From an uncultured Colwellia sp. (GTDB lineage Bacteria > Pseudomonadota > Gammaproteobacteria > Enterobacterales > Alteromonadaceae), in contig CAJXYE010000003.1 of the NCBI GenBank assembly GCA_913063325.1, positions 1 through 64,000 on the forward strand: a DNA stretch of 64,000 nucleotides, given 5' to 3'. Positions 36,608-46,191 of this stretch are shown piece by piece. The position numbers and the translations under genes were made by a program. The notes beneath the pieces are model-generated. The model saw only the letters and a program-made list of their open reading frames with translations. It was not told the DNA's origin and did not search any database. Positions within the stretch are counted from its first letter, which is position 1, and every line of letters begins with the position of its first letter.

Positions 36608-38011
36608 ATGTCTAGCTCAAAATTTCGTGATTTATCAGCAGGTACTAAATCTCTTATCATTATAGAGCAATTATTATTTGCAGGAGCATTATTGCTCGCT
36701 GTTTATTTGAACGAAATATACAAAATTGTTGACTTTCATATTGTCGATGATGGGTTTTTCTTACTTTACGCCGTTATTTTTGCACTACTGAATCAACTAA
36801 GTGCTTTAGCCTTAGGATTATATAACTCAAAATTGAGAGAAAGTTTTAGAGGTATATTTCGCCGCATGTTGATGTGTGTCTCTGTTGCTTTTTGTGCTGC
36901 CACACTTATCAACCCTTTATATGGTCCTTACTCTTTACCGATAGAGTTAGTGGCTATAGCATCATCTTTTAGTGTGTTTCTTATCAGCTCTTTTCGATAT
37001 TTCACCTTTAAAATTGATTTTTTTGGCTTTGGTAAACGTAATATATTGGTATTAGGCTCAGGTCAACGGGCCGCAATTATTGAAAAGCGTATGCGACGAG
37101 ATGTCGATAGGCAAGACTTTACTGTGCATGGTTTTATTGTTATGGAAGGTGATGCACCTGATGGCATTGAACGAGAAACACGCATCAACCTAGATGAGTC
37201 AATAGTTGAGTATTCATTAACCCATGATATTGATGAGATAGTTGTCGCTAATGATGAACGTCGCAATAACTTACCCGTAGATGAACTGTTTGCTTGTAAA
37301 ATCCGAGGTATAGAAATTACCGATATATTGGACTTTATTGAGCGTGAAACCGGACAAATTGCAGTTAACCTTATTTACCCAAGTTGGGTGATTTATTCCA
37401 ACGGCTTTGCTTCTAATAATCATTTACGTAATACCTTGGACTGGTTTTTTAATGCGGTAATGGCATTGTTTTTGTTATTACTTACTTGGCCGGTAATGCT
37501 TATCGCTATCTTGTGTATGAAAATATCTGAAGGTTTCAATGCGCCAGTTTTTTATAAACAAGAACGCGTTGGTTTAGATGGCGAACCATTTAATATGATT
37601 AAGTTTCGTAGTATGCGTTTAGATGCAGAAAAACACGGGGCTCAAATGGCGAGTGAAAATGACAGCCGTATTACAAAAGTTGGTCAGTATTTACGTAAAT
37701 ATCGTATTGACGAACTGCCTCAAATTTGGAATGTATTACATGGCGATATGGGCTTTGTTGGTCCAAGGCCTGAACGCCCTCAGTTTGTTCAAAGCCTTAT
37801 TAAAAATCTCCCTTATTATAATGAACGTCATAATGTTAAGCCGGGTTTAACGGGGTGGGCACAATTAAAATACCCTTACGGTGCTTCAGAAGCAGATTCT
37901 TTAGAAAAGCTGAAATATGATTTGTATTATATTAAGCACCGTAGTTTTCTCTTGGATTTATTAATCTTAGTTCGAACAGTTGAAATCGTGTTATTTGGTA
38001 AAGGGCGCTAA
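36608..38011 (+). CDS. XrtA-type initiating sugar transferase (TIGR03013-like, EpsB)
   Basis: Undecaprenyl-phosphate sugar phosphotransferase that starts repeat-unit assembly. The 467-residue product has N-terminal membrane segments (about 15-125), a Rossmann-like middle region with ILVLGSGQRAAIIEKRM, and the C-terminal bact_transf domain with KQERVGLDGEPFNMIKFRSMR, IDELPQIWNVLHGDMGFVGPRPERP and LKPGLTGWAQ-like VKPGLTGWAQLKYPYG. The PEP-CTERM/XrtA version is recognisable by its middle domain and neighbours. It is the first gene of the large rightward operon. Confidence 0.94.
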   Translation: MSSSKFRDLSAGTKSLIIIEQLLFAGALLLAVYLNEIYKIVDFHIVDDGFFLLYAVIFALLNQLSALALGLYNSKLRESFRGIFRRMLMCVSVAFCAATLINPLYGPYSLPIELVAIASSFSVFLISSFRYFTFKIDFFGFGKRNILVLGSGQRAAIIEKRMRRDVDRQDFTVHGFIVMEGDAPDGIERETRINLDESIVEYSLTHDIDEIVVANDERRNNLPVDELFACKIRGIEITDILDFIERETGQIAVNLIYPSWVIYSNGFASNNHLRNTLDWFFNAVMALFLLLLTWPVMLIAILCMKISEGFNAPVFYKQERVGLDGEPFNMIKFRSMRLDAEKHGAQMASENDSRITKVGQYLRKYRIDELPQIWNVLHGDMGFVGPRPERPQFVQSLIKNLPYYNERHNVKPGLTGWAQLKYPYGASEADSLEKLKYDLYYIKHRSFLLDLLILVRTVEIVLFGKGR

Positions 38012-38016
38012 TTGTA

Positions 38017-38883
38017 ATGCAAGTAGTAGATAAAGTGACCCCTTTACCTGATAAACAGGCGTTAACTGTAGATGTTGAAGATTACTTTCATGTGTCAGCT
38101 TTTGAGAAGGCAATTGATAAAGATAATTGGCAGAACCTTGAACAGAGAGTTGAGCATAATACTTATCGCTTATTGGAATTGTTTGAACAAAAACAGGCCA
38201 AGTGCACGTTTTTCACCTTAGGCTGGGTGGCAGAACGATGCCCTAACTTGATTAAAGCTATTGTTGAGCAAGGACATGAATTAGCAAGTCATGGTTTTTC
38301 ACATCAACGTGCGACGATAATGACACCGGAACAATTTCGTGATGATGTAAGTAAAAGCAAGCAGGTATTAGAAGATGCTGCAGGTCAAGCCATCATTGGT
38401 TATAGAGCACCGAGCTTTTCTGTTAATGACAGTAATACTTGGGTTTATGAAGTGTTGACTGAGTTAGGTTTTGAATATAGCTCAAGTACTTATCCGATTG
38501 AACATGATTTATATGGTGTACCAAATTGGCCACGCTTTAAATACCAAAGACCTGAAGGTATTATTGAAATCCCAGTACCAACGGTGAGAAAAAATGAAAA
38601 AAATATCGGCATAGGTGGTGGCGGCTATTTCCGTCTATATCCATACTGGTTATCTAAAAGACGTATTGATAATTATTTAATTACCGAAAAACAACCTTAC
38701 AGCTTTTATTTCCACCCTTGGGAAATCGATCCAGAACAACCTCGTGTGGCTGGAGCATCTGTTAAATCGAAGTTACGACATTACTTAAACCTATCCCGTA
38801 TGGAAGGTAAGGTTGCTCGACTGTTAGAAGATTATCAGTGGGACACGATGAAAAGCGTGTATTTAGATGGAGATGTTAAATAA
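38017..38883 (+). CDS. XrtA-system polysaccharide deacetylase (DUF3473 type)
   Basis: Predicted N-deacetylase of sugar residues in the polymer. The 288-residue product has the NodB-type motif ALTVDVEDYFHVSAFEKAI (about 15-33, metal-binding aspartates), ELASHGFSHQRATIMTPEQF (about 89-108, metal histidines), GYRAPSFSVNDSNTWVYEVL (about 127-146), and the C-terminal FYFHPWEIDPEQPR of the XrtA family. It lies 5 bp after the sugar-transferase gene, so cotranscribed. Confidence 0.93.
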   Translation: MQVVDKVTPLPDKQALTVDVEDYFHVSAFEKAIDKDNWQNLEQRVEHNTYRLLELFEQKQAKCTFFTLGWVAERCPNLIKAIVEQGHELASHGFSHQRATIMTPEQFRDDVSKSKQVLEDAAGQAIIGYRAPSFSVNDSNTWVYEVLTELGFEYSSSTYPIEHDLYGVPNWPRFKYQRPEGIIEIPVPTVRKNEKNIGIGGGGYFRLYPYWLSKRRIDNYLITEKQPYSFYFHPWEIDPEQPRVAGASVKSKLRHYLNLSRMEGKVARLLEDYQWDTMKSVYLDGDVK

Positions 38884-38885
38884 GC

Positions 38886-40373
38886 ATGGTTAAACTAATC
38901 GTTAAAGCTGGGCCTATTGCCGCCATTTTTATAGCGTGGCTTTATACTTATTACCAAGGACTGGCTACAGCGGTAAATATTTGGACTATCTCCGAAATAT
39001 TCAACCACTGCTTTCTTGTTATACCTATTTCTTTTTTCCTTATTTATCAAAAACGAACTCAACTTTCTCAACAATCTTTTGCTGTTAATTATTGGTTACT
39101 ACTGCCTTTAGTTGCAACCCTGGTCTTATATACTTTTGGCTCTGTGGGTGACATTCGTTTATTTATGCATGTAGCCACCTTTGTTTCATTACCATTACTT
39201 ATCTGGTTTGTTATTGGTAATAAAGCAGCCAAAATCATCGCATTTCCTTTATATTTCATGTTGTTTTCTATCCCTTTTGGCGAGCAGTTAATACCTTATT
39301 TACAAGAGATCACTACTGATTTAGCCGTGCCTTTATTAGAGCTTACAGGTATACCTGTTTATAGAAATGGCCTTTATTTGGATATACCAGAAGGGCGGTT
39401 TTTAGTTGCAGAAGCTTGTTCTGGCATTAGTTTTTTAATCACCTCAGTAGTTTTTGGTCATTTATACGCATATATATCATTTAGCTCGTTATCTAAAAGG
39501 CTATTATTTATTGGTATCTCTTTAATAGTCCCAATTATTGCTAATGCTCTAAGAGTGTACGGAATAGTCTTAATTGCGCACTTAACAGATATGGAATATG
39601 CCGCAGGCGCAGATCATCTTATATATGGGGGTGTTTTTTTCGCGATAGTCTTGTTCTTATTGATAATGATTGGTGAAATATTTAGAGATAAAACCGGAAT
39701 CACTGAGTCTCAACAACCTATGGGTAAAGAAAGTGTTGGCGAAAAAAGTGTCAATATAAATAACACACCAGTGATGACAACTGTTGTTATTATTCTATTA
39801 TTTACGAGCCAAAGTTTTTGGTGGTCTACTATAATCAACAATCAAGCGATCTTAACGGGTGATGCACTAACCGTGGATTTTAAGGTATTACCTTTTGAAG
39901 TTAAAGAAGAAAGGCTGATAAGTTGGAGGCCTGATTTCTCCAAGGCATCTAATATTCAACAAGGCGTCATTAAAGGCTCTAAACCAAAAGAGAATATAGA
40001 TGTTTTTATCGCCACTTACTTCGGTGGAGAGGGTGAGCTTATTTCTTCCGGTAATAGATTGTATAGCGCCGACCGTTGGACATTAATTAAAGATATAAAA
40101 ATCAGTATTGATGAAGATAAAGAGGTGCAGCTTATTAAAATAGTATCGCCATCAGGGCAGTATAGATATATTTTATATTGGTATCAGTTTTCAAATGAAG
40201 TCTTCACAAACAAAATAAAGTTAAAGTTATATCAAACTTGGATGGCAATGTTAGGCCAAACACCAAAGTCAGCTATCATCGCCTTATCTGTTGAAAGTGG
40301 GCAAAAGATGGCAGATATAATTGCTATGCTAAAAGGCAACGTTATTATTCTACAAGATAGCATTAAGGATTAA
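38886..40373 (+). CDS. xrtA: Exosortase A with fused EpsI domain
   Basis: Membrane cysteine transpeptidase-like enzyme expected to process PEP-CTERM proteins at the inner membrane. The 495-residue product has about eight membrane segments; the catalytic set is Cys178 in VAEACSGISFL, Arg223 in ANALRVYGI and His244 in GADHLIYGG. After about residue 295, a C-terminal EpsI (DUF3485) domain follows (a membrane segment, then a soluble region ending in QTWMAMLGQTPKSA). The gene is 2 bp after the deacetylase. No PEP-CTERM substrate is seen in the window. Confidence 0.95.
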   Translation: MVKLIVKAGPIAAIFIAWLYTYYQGLATAVNIWTISEIFNHCFLVIPISFFLIYQKRTQLSQQSFAVNYWLLLPLVATLVLYTFGSVGDIRLFMHVATFVSLPLLIWFVIGNKAAKIIAFPLYFMLFSIPFGEQLIPYLQEITTDLAVPLLELTGIPVYRNGLYLDIPEGRFLVAEACSGISFLITSVVFGHLYAYISFSSLSKRLLFIGISLIVPIIANALRVYGIVLIAHLTDMEYAAGADHLIYGGVFFAIVLFLLIMIGEIFRDKTGITESQQPMGKESVGEKSVNINNTPVMTTVVIILLFTSQSFWWSTIINNQAILTGDALTVDFKVLPFEVKEERLISWRPDFSKASNIQQGVIKGSKPKENIDVFIATYFGGEGELISSGNRLYSADRWTLIKDIKISIDEDKEVQLIKIVSPSGQYRYILYWYQFSNEVFTNKIKLKLYQTWMAMLGQTPKSAIIALSVESGQKMADIIAMLKGNVIILQDSIKD

Positions 40374-40378
40374 TCACA

Positions 40379-42958
40379 GTGGTATCTGTTCCATTTTCAC
40401 TTGTAGAGAGTCATAGTATTTCTCGCTCCTCTCAACCTATAAATATAGGGTTTCCATTTGCGGTAGGTACTTTATTATCAGACACTAAGCTAGCTGTTCT
40501 CTATAAATATGGCCAGCTTATTTCATGCCAAATATCTCCTTTAACCTTTTGGCATGACGGTAGTGTTAAATGGGCAATGATTGACTTTATCGTTGATATT
40601 ACAAGTAATGAAACATTACTGCTTACTTTAACTGACAAGCTTTCTAATGAGGGTCGTTCGTCACAGCAAGGGAAAATTAAATTATTAGAGAATGGTAAGC
40701 AGCTTGAAGTTAATACCGGAATAGATACATTCACTATAGGAATATCTCAAGGTGAATTATTATCTATTGTTAGCTTTGAATTGAGCAAGAAACAATGTGA
40801 TGTTCAACTCACCAATTCAGAAGGTAAAAAATACAAAGCTGTTATTGATGATGTTTGTATTGATCTTTCTGAAGAGGCTACTCATCGAAAAAATGTAACC
40901 ATTAATGGTAGTTTTATCGATGAAAACGAAAAGAAGAGCGGGCTTAAATTTGAATCAACACTTACCTTTTTTACTAATACAAGTTACATAAAAATAGATC
41001 TTACTATACATAACCCAGAAGCAGCAAAACACCCAGGAGGGGTATGGGACTTGGGTGATGAGAGCTCTATTCTTTTTAAATCTCTATCTATAAATATCCC
41101 CGTTGAGAGTGACGCTAGTGTTAATATTTACGATCATATTTCGAATGAAAACATAGCGTGTGGCAAAAATACCTTGCTCAAGCAATTTTCTAGTGGCGGA
41201 GTGAATTGGAATAGTCCTGTTCATAAAGATACAGCTGGAAATATAGAGTTTGAAAAAAATGGCTTTGTTATTAGCTCTGATAATGATGAGCAGCAAGGCA
41301 TGCGTATTTCTCCTTCTTTTAGTGTTAAAAATACAGAAAACACAACCAGTGTTTATATAGAAAAATTTTGGCAAAACTTCCCTAAGGCTATATCAAAACA
41401 AAATGAATCATTAAATGTTGCACTATTTCCGGAAGGTAACTTTGAATTACAAGGTGGCGAGAAAAAGTCCCATTCAGTATGGCTTGATTTTAAATCAGCA
41501 GATCAAAATTTTAATTGGCTTGATAAACCGTTAACTGTAATTATAGAGCCACAATATATTGAACAAACGGGTGCGTTTGATTTCTTCAATTCGTGTGCTA
41601 AGCCGGATGAGTTGTCCGTAATTATTGAAAAAGGTATTCATGGTCCCAGCAATTTTTTTGAAAAGCGCGAAGCTGTTGATGAATATGGCTGGCGGAATTT
41701 TGGTGACTTATATGCGGATCATGAAACACAAGGTTACGCAGGAGATGACATTTTTGTTTCCCATTACAATAACCAATACGACCCCATTTATGGCTTTGTC
41801 TATCAATACTTAGCGAGTGGTAATTCAAGTTATTTAGAATTAGCAAATGATCTTAGCAAACATGTTGCAGATATTGACATTTATCATACGGTTAATGATA
41901 AGGATGAGTATAACGGTGGACTTTTTTGGCACACAGATCATTATTTAGACGCTTCAACTTGTACACATCGAACGTTTTCAAAAAATCATCAAGCTGCTTA
42001 TGAGGATTACAGCCCAGGTGGTGGGCCAGGTGGGCAGCACTGTTATACCACGGGTTTAAAGAACCATTACTTAATAACAGGTGATGAAAACTCGAAAAAG
42101 GCAGTATTACAATTAGCAGATTGGATTTCTTGTTTTTATGAAGGTTCAAATAGCTTTCTGGCAAAATTATTTGCGATTAAACAAAGTGGTACCGATGGCC
42201 TTAAAGATCACATAGTAGAACAGTACCCGCTGGATAGGGGCACAGGGCACTATATTGTTGCACTACTTGATGCCTATGACTTAACTCAAAATAGAAGCTA
42301 CTTAGTAAGAGCATTTAAAATCATTAGCCATACTGTTCACCCTAATGATGATATTAGTTTACGAGGTTTTGGCAATATAGAAGCCACGTGGTTTTATACT
42401 GTTTTTTTACAATCAGTTGGGCGGTTCTTATTGGTAAAAGAACAGATGAATCAATTAGATAATGACTTTTATTACGCACGTGATGCAATGCTTCATTATG
42501 CCGATTGGATGTTGAAGAATGAATTACCGTATTTAGATCAAGCAGATAAGTTAGAGTTTCCAAATACAACATGGGCAGGGCAAGAATTACGAAAAGTAGG
42601 CATCTTTTATATGGCGTATTATTATTCCCCTATTAAAAATGAAGCACTGCTTGAGAAAGCGAGCTATTTTTACCAGCATATAATAAATACGCTAAAAAAT
42701 GATGTTAACAATGATTATTCGAGAATTTTGGTATTACTAATGCAAAACATTGGTTTTGTAAACTTCTATCAATATACAACGAGCCAGAATAATTTTGAAA
42801 GTATTAGAAAATACACCGAGCCAGCAATGAAAAATAAAGGAATAAAAATTTGTGCTTTATTGTTTAAAGAGTTATCACGATTATCAATAAAGAATGAATT
42901 GAAGTGGCTAAGTTTACGCTCTGCCAAAGTTGCAAAGTTATTAGGGAATAAAGGCTAA
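40379..42958 (+). CDS. PcRGLX/YetA-like (RIFT barrel) protein in the eps locus
   Basis: The 859-residue product begins at GTG after AAGGA. Its N-terminal region (PINIGFPFAVGTLLSDTKLAVL ... SPLTFWHDGSVKWAMIDF, about 19-68) matches the RIFT-barrel pattern of exo-rhamnogalacturonan-lyase-like proteins (PcRGLX/YetA), with the W-x-DGSVKW motif. A beta-sandwich-like middle and a helical C-terminal region (DHYLDASTCTHRTFS ... GGGPGGQHCYTTGLKNHYL ... EQYPLDRGTGHYIVALLDAY) follow, suggesting an alpha/alpha toroid. No signal peptide, so cytoplasmic. It may cleave or trim intermediates, or bind sugar chains. Role in the locus is an inference. Confidence 0.6.
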   Translation: MVSVPFSLVESHSISRSSQPINIGFPFAVGTLLSDTKLAVLYKYGQLISCQISPLTFWHDGSVKWAMIDFIVDITSNETLLLTLTDKLSNEGRSSQQGKIKLLENGKQLEVNTGIDTFTIGISQGELLSIVSFELSKKQCDVQLTNSEGKKYKAVIDDVCIDLSEEATHRKNVTINGSFIDENEKKSGLKFESTLTFFTNTSYIKIDLTIHNPEAAKHPGGVWDLGDESSILFKSLSINIPVESDASVNIYDHISNENIACGKNTLLKQFSSGGVNWNSPVHKDTAGNIEFEKNGFVISSDNDEQQGMRISPSFSVKNTENTTSVYIEKFWQNFPKAISKQNESLNVALFPEGNFELQGGEKKSHSVWLDFKSADQNFNWLDKPLTVIIEPQYIEQTGAFDFFNSCAKPDELSVIIEKGIHGPSNFFEKREAVDEYGWRNFGDLYADHETQGYAGDDIFVSHYNNQYDPIYGFVYQYLASGNSSYLELANDLSKHVADIDIYHTVNDKDEYNGGLFWHTDHYLDASTCTHRTFSKNHQAAYEDYSPGGGPGGQHCYTTGLKNHYLITGDENSKKAVLQLADWISCFYEGSNSFLAKLFAIKQSGTDGLKDHIVEQYPLDRGTGHYIVALLDAYDLTQNRSYLVRAFKIISHTVHPNDDISLRGFGNIEATWFYTVFLQSVGRFLLVKEQMNQLDNDFYYARDAMLHYADWMLKNELPYLDQADKLEFPNTTWAGQELRKVGIFYMAYYYSPIKNEALLEKASYFYQHIINTLKNDVNNDYSRILVLLMQNIGFVNFYQYTTSQNNFESIRKYTEPAMKNKGIKICALLFKELSRLSIKNELKWLSLRSAKVAKLLGNKG

Positions 42959-44074
42959 ATGAAAAAGCTTAATGTATTACAGTTTATCTGCTCAACAGGT
43001 TTTTATGGTGCAGAACGTTGGGTATTAGCGCTGGCAAAATATTTGAACCCAAATGAAGTTAATTGTCACCTTGCCGTCACCAGAGAGTCAAATAATGACC
43101 TAAAGATAGTCGATGAATTTAATAAATTTGGTGGAAGTGTTTTTCAATTACCTATGAGTAATAGGTTTGACCTTAAAGTTATTGATAAACTGGTAGAGGT
43201 TATTAAAAGTAATGATATTGATATTATTCATACCCATGGATATAAGTCTGATATTTTAGGTTTGTTAGCGGCAAAGAAAGCAGGGATTAAAATTGTCATT
43301 ACACCTCACGGGTTTGAGAACGGTCTTGATTATAAATTAAGGTTATTTATTTGGTTAGGTTGCCAGTCCTTTAGGTTTGCAGACATTGTAGCGCCTCTCT
43401 CTAAAGCGCTTTGTGATGATGTGCGTGGATTCGCAGTAAAAGAAGAACGTTTGGTATATGTACAAAATGGTGTTGATTTATCTGAAGTTGATGAACAAAA
43501 AATAAAAGAAAACCCGCTAAAATCGAGAGGGGATAATAAAAGGATTGGCTTTGTCGGTCAGATGATTAGCCGAAAAAACATCAAAGATATTTTGGATATC
43601 TTTGAGTTGTTGGCTGAGAAATATCCAAATATAACACTAAGCTTACTCGGTGATGGCGAATCTAGATCTGAACTTGAAGAGTATACGAAATCACTCGCTC
43701 ATAAAGAACGTATTGAGTTTTTAGGCTTTAGAGATGATCGTTTAGAGCTATTACAAAGTTTTGATTTATTTGTGATGACATCGACTTTAGAAGGTATACC
43801 TCGTTGCTTAATGGAGGCTACTGCGATGGGAGTCCCTGTTGCCGCTTATAATATTGCTGGAATTGATCAGCTAATAGAACACGAAAAAACAGGCTTGTTA
43901 GCACCTTTTGGTGAAAAAGAACTGTTGCTAAATTATTGGGAAGATCTGCTTTTTAATCAAGAAAAAGCAGATAAGTTATCTAATGCCGCTTGTGAATTTG
44001 TAAATGCTAATTATTCGGGTAAAAGAATGGCGAGTGAATATACGACACTTTTTCAAAATGTAGTGAAAGGTTAA
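42959..44074 (+). CDS. Glycosyltransferase, GT4 family
   Basis: Predicted retaining sugar transferase with two Rossmann domains. The 371-residue product has an N-terminal acceptor domain beginning VLQFICSTGFYGAERWVLALA (about 5-25) and a GT4 donor domain with RIGFVGQMISRKNIKDILD (about 196-214), LLGDGESRSELEEY and the E-x7-E region FVMTSTLEGIPRCLMEATAMGVPVAAYN (about 270-297). It begins 0 bp after the previous stop, so it is tightly coupled. The sugar it adds cannot be read from sequence. Confidence 0.9.
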   Translation: MKKLNVLQFICSTGFYGAERWVLALAKYLNPNEVNCHLAVTRESNNDLKIVDEFNKFGGSVFQLPMSNRFDLKVIDKLVEVIKSNDIDIIHTHGYKSDILGLLAAKKAGIKIVITPHGFENGLDYKLRLFIWLGCQSFRFADIVAPLSKALCDDVRGFAVKEERLVYVQNGVDLSEVDEQKIKENPLKSRGDNKRIGFVGQMISRKNIKDILDIFELLAEKYPNITLSLLGDGESRSELEEYTKSLAHKERIEFLGFRDDRLELLQSFDLFVMTSTLEGIPRCLMEATAMGVPVAAYNIAGIDQLIEHEKTGLLAPFGEKELLLNYWEDLLFNQEKADKLSNAACEFVNANYSGKRMASEYTTLFQNVVKG

Positions 44075-44079
44075 ATTAG

Positions 44080-45084
44080 ATGACAATGCTAAATAAACCA
44101 TCTGTTTTGTTTGTATTGTCGGTAGACACGGAAGAAGAGTGGGATTGGGACACTGAATTTCCGCAATATAATGTGCAAGTTGAAAATATTCAAGCGATAC
44201 AAGAATTTCAACAAGAATGTAACAGCATAGGAATTCGTCCCACTTACTTTGTCGACTATCCTGTTGTGAATAACTCACAAAGCGTAGAGGTATTAAAATC
44301 AATTGACCAATCAGGACAATGTGAGATTGGCGCTCACCTACATCCTTGGTGTAATCCACCAATAATGCCTGAAAATGATGAGTTTTCTTCGCATGTAGTG
44401 AATTTACCTATAGATTTGGTTGAGCAAAAATTGATTGTGTTACTCGAACAATTAAAGTCCTCATTTGGGCATGATATTCGTTCATTTCGAACCGGTCGTT
44501 GGGGAATTAATTCTGCAGTAATGGGCTTGTTAATCAAACATGGTATTAAAGTCGACTCCAGTGTTTATCCATTTTACCGTAATGATTATTTTAATTGCGA
44601 CGGTGCTCCCGTTGAACCCTATTGGCCTGATTTATCTGATCCCTTAAAGCCTCAGTTACAAGAGCAGCAGTCGTCTATATTTGAAATGCCAGTTTCTGCT
44701 GGTTTTAACCATATTCAGTTTACTTTATGTGACAAAATTCATAAATTATCTAGCACTCGATTTTTATCTTTTTTGCGGGTACCTGGAATTCTTTGGCAGC
44801 TCAAGCTTTTAAGAAAAATATACTTAAGTCCGGAGTTGGCATCAGCAAGCGACATGCAAACATTGATTAACGTATTACTTAAACGAAAAACACCTATTAT
44901 TCACATGAACCTGCACAGTTCGAGTTTAATAAACTTACCCTATAGCAATCACCCTTTTACTCGAGAGCAGATGCTAGCAAATATGAAACAGACGGTTAGT
45001 TATTTACAGGAACATGCCAACGTGAAGTTCTGTACTATTAGTGAAGCTAAAAAAATATTAACTCAGAATCAAGGTATTCAATAG
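44080..45084 (+). CDS. Second polysaccharide deacetylase-like protein
   Basis: NodB-superfamily protein of 334 residues. Motifs: VLSVDTEEEWDWDTEF (about 12-27, the catalytic/metal aspartate region), CEIGAHLHPWCNPP (about 84-97, metal histidines), and SFRTGRWGINSAVMGLLIKHGIKVDSS (about 135-160, the usual R-x-G/P-W motif). No signal peptide is seen. It lies within the operon, 5 bp after the glycosyltransferase, and its stop overlaps the FemAB-like start (TAGTG). It is different in length and motifs from the DUF3473-type deacetylase at 38017. Confidence 0.82.
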   Translation: MTMLNKPSVLFVLSVDTEEEWDWDTEFPQYNVQVENIQAIQEFQQECNSIGIRPTYFVDYPVVNNSQSVEVLKSIDQSGQCEIGAHLHPWCNPPIMPENDEFSSHVVNLPIDLVEQKLIVLLEQLKSSFGHDIRSFRTGRWGINSAVMGLLIKHGIKVDSSVYPFYRNDYFNCDGAPVEPYWPDLSDPLKPQLQEQQSSIFEMPVSAGFNHIQFTLCDKIHKLSSTRFLSFLRVPGILWQLKLLRKIYLSPELASASDMQTLINVLLKRKTPIIHMNLHSSSLINLPYSNHPFTREQMLANMKQTVSYLQEHANVKFCTISEAKKILTQNQGIQ

Positions 45085-46136
45085 TGACAAATACTCAGTT
45101 AGTTATTACCACAATGAGTGCCTCTGACTCGACATTGTGGGACCAATACGTGCAGAAGCATAATGGACATAGCCCTTATCATCTTTTTGCATGGTTAGCT
45201 GCAGTTGAAGAAGCCTATTCACACAAGGTTTTTTACTTAGTTGCAAAGTATAATTCAAAAATCGTAGGTGTTTTACCCTTGGTGAATATTCGTATTCCGT
45301 TTAAGGGCGCTTCGTTATGCTCACTCCCTTTTTGTGATGTTGGTGGCTGTTTAGCTGATAATAATGAGGTGCAAACTGCATTAGAGCAAAAAGGAGCTGA
45401 ATTAAAAGGGCAGCTAAACTCCAAATCAATAGAATATCGCGAACGTGCTGAAATTAGCGATGAGACTCAGCTGGAAGGGCGAAAAGTGAGTATGCTTTTA
45501 CCTTTGCCGGCAACGAGCGATGAGTTGTTTTCAGGGTTTAAATCCAAATTGCGTAGTCAAATTCGTAAAGCTGAAAAAAATGGTTTGACCTATGAGTTAG
45601 GTACCGAACAACAATTTATTGATGACTTCTATGCAGTATTTAGTGAAAACATGCTCAGATTAGGTTCACCAGTTCATAGTAAAAAATGGATTGAATCTAT
45701 CTGTGAACAATTTAAAGACCAATGCATTATCACTGTTGTAAAATTAGATGGTGTGCCTGTAGGTGCTGGAATCGTGCTTTTTTCTAATGATAAAGCCTGT
45801 ATTCCATGGGCGTCTACCAGAGCAGAATATAATCGTTTATCCCCTAATATGATGCTGTACTGGGCATTACTGAAATTTGTCACTGACCACAGGTGTAAAG
45901 AATTCGACTTTGGTCGTTCAACATTTAATGAAGGTACCTTTCGCTTTAAACAACAATGGGGTGCTAAACCGGCTCTGTTGGAGTGGCGTGATGATACTTC
46001 TCAACCTGACTCTCAGATGGACAGCGCACCGTCAACTAGCTCATTAAAGTCTTTAGTGGAGAAGGTCTGGAAAAGACTCCCGTTAGCGGTAGCAAATACT
46101 ATTGGTCCAAAATTAAGACGTTATATCAGCTTATAA
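45084..46136 (+). CDS. FemAB-like XrtA-associated acyl/aminoacyl transferase
   Basis: GNAT-fold protein of the FemAB family found in XrtA loci; likely adds an acyl or amino acid group to a polymer sugar or precursor. The 350-residue product starts at GTG overlapping the preceding TAG. Seen: WDQYVQKHNGHSPYHLFAWLAAVEEAY (about 19-45), FKSKLRSQIRKAEKNGLTYELG (about 152-173), and EFDFGRSTFNEGTFRFKQQWGAKP (about 273-296), the usual C-terminal motif. The exact acceptor is unknown. Confidence 0.88.
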   Translation: MTNTQLVITTMSASDSTLWDQYVQKHNGHSPYHLFAWLAAVEEAYSHKVFYLVAKYNSKIVGVLPLVNIRIPFKGASLCSLPFCDVGGCLADNNEVQTALEQKGAELKGQLNSKSIEYRERAEISDETQLEGRKVSMLLPLPATSDELFSGFKSKLRSQIRKAEKNGLTYELGTEQQFIDDFYAVFSENMLRLGSPVHSKKWIESICEQFKDQCIITVVKLDGVPVGAGIVLFSNDKACIPWASTRAEYNRLSPNMMLYWALLKFVTDHRCKEFDFGRSTFNEGTFRFKQQWGAKPALLEWRDDTSQPDSQMDSAPSTSSLKSLVEKVWKRLPLAVANTIGPKLRRYISL

Positions 46137-46191
46137 TAAGCAGTATAAATAGCTGTAAATATTAATACAGGTTAAAAAGGAAGTAATCATA

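Noticed and set aside
43976-44362. A 128-codon minus-strand frame
   Set aside because: It overlaps the glycosyltransferase and deacetylase genes antisense, without a ribosome site or recognisable protein.
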